Shown here in pieces: positions 59,544-64,000 of a DNA stretch of 64,000 nucleotides (positions within the stretch are counted from its first letter, which is position 1; every line of letters starts with the position of its first letter). Below the pieces are notes generated by a model. The model made no database searches. It worked only from the letters and a program-made list of their open reading frames with translations, and was not told the origin of the DNA. The stretch is taken from positions 12,136,321 to 12,200,320 of the forward strand of contig NC_092578.1 of assembly GCF_037975245.1 (NCBI RefSeq), given 5' to 3'. The DNA comes from Apostichopus japonicus (Eukaryota; Echinodermata; Holothuroidea; Aspidochirotida; Stichopodidae). The position numbers and the translations under genes are program-made.

Positions 59544-60764
59544 CTTTAATTAACGCATCCTCTCATACACTATTTAGCTTATCACTCAACAACATCAAGC
59601 GGTAAATTTCGTCCATAAGATTGTCGTGGCATTCATCAACGACGTATTGAATGGAACAATTTAATAAGATTTCACTGATGCATCGGCTATTGCTCTCATG
59701 AATATATTTTAATTGGAATTTAATAACAGCAACTGCTGCTACCATTAACCATTGTACGTAAGCATTTGTTTAATAATTGAGGGAAACTACTAATATCAAC
59801 CGTTAAAGTATGTTATATCCCTATGCTGCAGATGAGCACTCTTTTAATTGGCAATTGACGGAAACTACATTAACTGCTATTTACCACTGCAATGTGTTAT
59901 ATCCGGACACAGAGGAGCATTGATTTACAACTTACAGACGCTTTATCTGTGCTAACATGTGTCATAACATCAAATATTTACAATTCCACTTGCTTAATGA
60001 CAACATCGCTGCTGCCGAACTTAAAATTCTTTACAATTGTGTTTTCTTCACCCCTTGGTTGGCAGATATAGTATTCTAAATGTTCGTGCTCAACTATATC
60101 GAAGAACCTACTCCTTTTTTATTTACTTTCACTACGAAAACAGGAACAGAAAGCATACTAAGAAAACAACAGATTTCCCTTCTCAGCAATTTGACACCAT
60201 TAACGGTAATTCCCCGACATGCTTTTCATAGACGTATGTAAATGCCTACAGTAAGTTTCGTGTATCTTATTCGTTGACGCTGCTGTTCTTTTGCTGCGCA
60301 CTATCGAGATATGACCACACTCACTAAAACAAAAACAAATAAATGTCATATATAAGTGTATCGCAATCAACAAATATATACTGGAAACATCTTGTTTTTT
60401 ATATAGCTTTTCCCGTCAACGGTATACTTCTTGAAATTACCCATCATCCTACGGAGTGGAGGTTCTCCTAATAGCTGTCACAGAGATGCAACTTACGATT
60501 AAAGTTTTCCTTGAATAACTTAATATATTAATCTCATCACTTTGAGCATTTTGCCGCTAGAATGGCGGCTGCCCATTTACACTCTCCTTGAGGCAAGAAT
60601 TGAAACTTGGTGAGTTAGTTTACATTAGGCAAGGGTACTGTAGGTTCACACAGTATAACATGCATGGGTGAGACCAAAACATGATCTGCTGTGTTTTCTT
60701 GTGTCCTGTCCACTTGGTTTGTATTCTGACTGATGATTTGAACAGGTCCTCAGACGTTATTTGA
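59544..60764. other. No recognised feature
   Basis: AT-rich sequence with short open frames only; no exon, RNA gene or repeat was recognised. Confidence 0.4.
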
Positions 60765-60895
60765 AAGAAATCACCACGTCCTCAGAAGACTTCTATTGTT
60801 AAGGGGTACGCCTAATGTTCAGGTTAGGGTACATGGATATGAACAATGGAAAAGACAATGGAGTCCTCAGTCTGATTGTGTAAAACACACCTGTA
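60765..60895 (+). repeat. Dispersed repeat, second copy of the element at the window start
   Basis: AATCACCACGTCCT, GACTTCTATTGTTA, GGGTACATGGATATGAACAA and TGGAAAAGACAA follow the order seen at 1-122, with small differences. Same orientation, about 60.7 kb apart. Confidence 0.7.
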
Positions 60896-62276
60896 AATTA
60901 GAAGTGTATCACAAAGACATATTACACTGTAAGGCAGATGGATTTCAAACATCTCTAAAATCATAAAATGGTTATTCCGCTGGCTGAAGTTAATTGTTGG
61001 GTTTGTAAAAAAAAATGTTAATAATGAAGCCTGTTAATTTTGCTACATGCACATATCAACACGATTGAAAGAGCTGAAAGTGTCATATCCATCCAGAACG
61101 TAATGACTGTTTCGGTGAATTGTTTGAATGACTGTACTATGTCAAAGTTCCTAAGAGAAGTCAATATCGAGTCCCTTGTACTTCAGACCTGGTGAATATA
61201 GTACGATCGAAGTAGTTAAAGAGTAATCACATCAAAGTGGTCAAATGCCTGCTTGTTGTTGAAGTGTTTCATTTAATTTGTGGTTAATCCATTTTCCTTT
61301 TCGTCATGATATATCTCATGTTATATTGTGTATACAGTACAGTCATGTCATGAATGGAATCAAAACTGCGTCATCATACTTCCATAACACTCAACTTTAA
61401 ACGAGATGATATCAAGTGGATCTTAACAAAGTAATGATATATGATGCTTTTCATTGCTAGCTTGAGAGCAACTAGACTAGAAGTACTGCCACTGAAATTA
61501 TCATGAAACTGACATCTGTTATATACTTTAAATGTTGTAAGTTAATCCAAACTAGAGTCATTGGATGATCGCGTGGTTTAATACAACCTACTTACGTTAA
61601 TCCACGCATTTAATCTTTTCTTTCTATTTGTCTGCGCTTTATAGTTGAAACCCACATGTGTTAATGCGGAATGAGATTTTATATATTTACATGGTCACTT
61701 TTTATTAACAAAGAGTACTAATAGAACCTGAGTTTTATGTTTACCCTAAATGGTGCAGGAAAAATGCTGTGCTGGCATATAACATCAGCCCTCCCCTCCC
61801 CCTCACCTCCCCTCCCTCCCCACCCCTTACCATTCTCCCTTAGTTTATTTTTTGGACATTATTAAGATGTTTATACTTCCACAATGTATGCCCAAGAATA
61901 ATTTTCAACGCTGTTTGAAGATAGTAGGCTTGACGAAGCTGTACAAACCGAGGAAATATTATAACCAGCGTAGTCATACCACAAACTAGAGGGTAACTTG
62001 ATCGGGGCGAGGGCTGTAGCCCGGCGACCCATAAGGGGGCTGAGAAATATGGAGGAGCCCTGGGAAATATGGGATAATATAGAGTGTATCCTCATATTCA
62101 TAATGTACTTAGGAATAAGAATAATGCAATATAATATGGTCTCGGAGACATAATTGTCCCAGGGCCGGCCGGGCCTAGCTGCTACACCCAGCGCGTTATA
62201 CTGGTCTCATCACGTTTTTCAAATTTCAAAGTGCATACGTGGACTTTCCATCGCGATCTGTAAGTAATTGGTATAT
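60896..62276. other. No recognised gene; G-rich repeat relic near 62000
   Basis: Mostly AT-rich. A C-rich stretch lies at 61785-61830. A GGGGCGAGGGCTGTAGCCC and GGGGGCTGAGAAATATGG segment at 61999-62070 looks like a transposon relic of the same style as the hAT MITEs. Confidence 0.35.
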
Positions 62277-62380
62277 GCAGTGGCGTAGCTACGGGGTGCG
62301 TGGGGGCGACAGCCACCCCATGAAAGCTTGTCGCCCCCACAGTCGCCCCCCCCCCCCACTGGGATTTTGGGTGTCGAAAA
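62277..62380 (+). mobile_element. MITE end with GC-rich hairpin
   Basis: Begins CAGTGGCGTAGCTACGGGG, the same style of terminus as the 5768 and 63598 ends. It continues into a near-palindrome: GGGGGCGACAGCCACC against GTCGCCCCC around 62310-62350. The second end is not defined. Confidence 0.5.
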
Positions 62381-62869
62381 AAAAATTACATGTGCGAAAA
62401 ATATATCATTGGTCTGAATGGTCTCGAATCTCCATGATGACCACTCATGAACGACCCTTCGACCGCGGACCGGCAGTAGGCTATAGTTGCTGAAAAAGCT
62501 GACGTGACATAGCGCATAGGCCGAGAACTCTACAGTAGTCGCGCTGTACTGAAAACGCATGTTAACGACCGTCGAATAAAATAATTCCTGCTCTACAAGA
62601 CTACAACACACATAATGTATACTACTGAATCTGTGTCTTCGACTGTTCGGGCAAACTTTGCCTTTGTCACTCCTTTTTAAAATATCCATAATCCCTAACG
62701 TACAAATAAATACTAATACAAACAGCCAATCAATCTTGTAACCAGTGCGCATTAACTGATCAAACAAGCTAGTGAGCAATACTATACCCTTATAGAAAGG
62801 TGGTTTCCAGGTACTTGAATGCCAAAGAAGATGTTAAAAGGTAAAAAATGCTGACATCATACACATGTT

Positions 62870-63650
62870 TCTCACATCATTGCTCGCGTCATTGCCTCGA
62901 TACACTGTGACATTTTCAATCGGGTTTTCACTTCAGGGACGTACCCTGATGCTCTTAAAACCGCTAAAAAACCAAATTTTCAAGAAAGGAGACAACACTC
63001 TCGCTGAGAACTACCGGCCAACATTGGCGGAGCGTCCAAACAGTCAGGGGCGGATGCACCCCCCCCCCTGACGGACTCATATGGACTGCTGGCGCCCTTT
63101 TCAGCTCTTTAGCACTTTTTACTTATTCGCGATTATTGACTTTTTTATTGCACTCTCATCTACCTATTGACATTTGTCACATTTTGTTGGCGTAGTTTAC
63201 TGACAAAATGCTCTAACGTACGGCGGTATTTAATTTATCGGCACTTAATTCTGTTGTACGAAACTCTTTCCAAGAACTGTACGGGGTTTTCGATCTATTT
63301 TTTCGAAAACATGAGCACTCAAAAAGATACCACAGGGATTGTGATGAGGCGCATGTACTTTCAACACCCATATAAACTTCCGAGTTGTCACAATTGGCGA
63401 TGACACCTATTTATTCTTCGTTTATCTGCAAATTAGCAAGGCCGGAAAGGGTCATTTCCGGCGATCTAGGGAATATCTTTACTCAAAAAAATTCTGTACG
63501 CTCCGCGCCAACCTGTGGTGGCGCTCCGCTTAGATAGTGTTGAAAGCGCCCCTACAGGCCATTCTCGCCCCTGACCAATACCCCTAGCTCCGCCACTGCC
63601 GGCCAATCAGTCTATCACCCTAATAATATTTCAGACTCAATCTTTGATGT
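62870..63650 (+). pseudogene. LINE reverse-transcriptase fragment, split by a hAT MITE
   Basis: Before the insertion one frame reads YPDALKTAK and, in a shifted frame, IFKKGDNTLAENYRP (to 63020). After the MITE and its duplicated target the frame resumes as RPISLSP (63602 on). ENYRPISL is the conserved block in the reverse transcriptase of CR1/L2/Jockey-type non-LTR retrotransposons. Only this part of the domain is visible and at least one frameshift is present, so it was probably dead or dying before or after the MITE arrived. Confidence 0.7.
63022..63598 (-). mobile_element. hAT-type MITE (577 bp) with perfect 8-bp TSD
   Basis: Ends CATTGGCGGAGC (63022) and GCTCCGCCACTG (to 63598) are inverted repeats with one mismatch, flanked on both sides by CCGGCCAA (63014-63021 and 63599-63606). 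The interior matches the 5768-6174 element in reverse orientation, including the GCGGAGCG core and a C-run near 63059-63067, but is longer, so the 407-bp copy is probably internally deleted. Confidence 0.9.
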
Positions 63651-63894
63651 CAGTTTGACATATAGTTCGGTCATTTCAGTATGTTACTTGGCTGAAAGCC
63701 CAGTCAATCTTTCTTTATTTTCCAGGCGCAATTTGCAGATTTGTCGAAAAATGTCAATGCCGGTGTCAAACTCACAAAAGATATGTCATGATATTTCAAA
63801 GTAACTTACCAGATTGTTTGTTTTTTCTATTTCACTAAACTATTTGATGACCATAACAAAACATGGGATCTCAAAATAAAGGATGTTGAGAAAA

Positions 63895-64000
63895 CTTTAG
63901 AGCAGCTTAGAAGGCCTGGGAAGTGTCATTTCCAACGATCTAGGAGGCCTTTTAAGCTAAAAATTTTCGGTACGCTGCGCGCCAACTCATGCATGGTGGC
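63895..64000 (-). mobile_element. MITE core fragment at the window edge
   Basis: AAGGCCTGGGAAGTGTCATT, then CGATCTAGGAGGCC and GTACGCTGCGCGCCAACTCA, matches the internal module at 13330-13440, 14740-14830 and 63430-63510. The element is cut by the window end. Confidence 0.7.

Overview
This is eukaryotic DNA: one intron-containing gene among abundant dispersed repeats, DNA transposons, retroelement relics and tandem arrays. There are no bacterial-style gene clusters. The gene type and transposon mix fit an invertebrate deuterostome. Frequent AGGCCTA-rich segments and hAT MITEs make an echinoderm plausible, but the species cannot be proved from the window.

The main result is a complete gene on the minus strand from 36409 (ATG) to 22090 (stop). 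Eight coding exons joined at GT-AG introns give one 416-residue frame. It encodes a Polycomb group RING finger protein of the PCGF2/PCGF4 (Mel18/Bmi1) type. An N-terminal RING is split between exons 1 and 2, with its eight zinc ligands at the same residue numbers as in human BMI1. A RAWUL ubiquitin-like domain is split over exons 6-8, followed by a long acidic, Ser/Thr/Asn-rich tail. A possible splice acceptor 23 bases upstream of the ATG suggests a non-coding first exon farther upstream.

The most unusual structure is inside this gene. In intron 1 the 3' end of exon 1, including its GTAAGT splice donor, is repeated about eight more times (48-bp period). In intron 7 the 3' end of exon 7 with its GTATGT donor is repeated about five more times (98-bp period). 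The same kind of event therefore happened independently at two exon-intron junctions of one gene. Intron 1 also holds an 18-bp array of about 55 copies, and a 1.7-kb degenerate 12-bp array lies just upstream of exon 1.

Layout: 1-4.5 kb, dispersed repeats; 4.5-7.9 kb, a DNA transposon with nested hAT MITEs; 8.4-9.7 kb, a possible lone first exon beside a long inverted repeat; 12.8-14.9 kb, a second DNA transposon; 16.7-17.7 kb, a hAT element with a decayed BED-finger reading frame; 17.9-18.8 kb, a 47-bp satellite; 20.4-20.7 kb, a tRNA-derived SINE; 22.1-36.4 kb, the PCGF gene with a LINE relic, MITEs and arrays in its introns; 37.1-38.8 kb, the 12-bp array; 45.7-47.9 kb, a 31-bp satellite; 58.7-59.3 kb, a 93-bp array; 62.9-63.6 kb, a LINE reverse-transcriptase fragment split by a hAT MITE with a perfect 8-bp target duplication. 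The rest is AT-rich sequence in which I see no gene. All copy numbers are estimates by eye.
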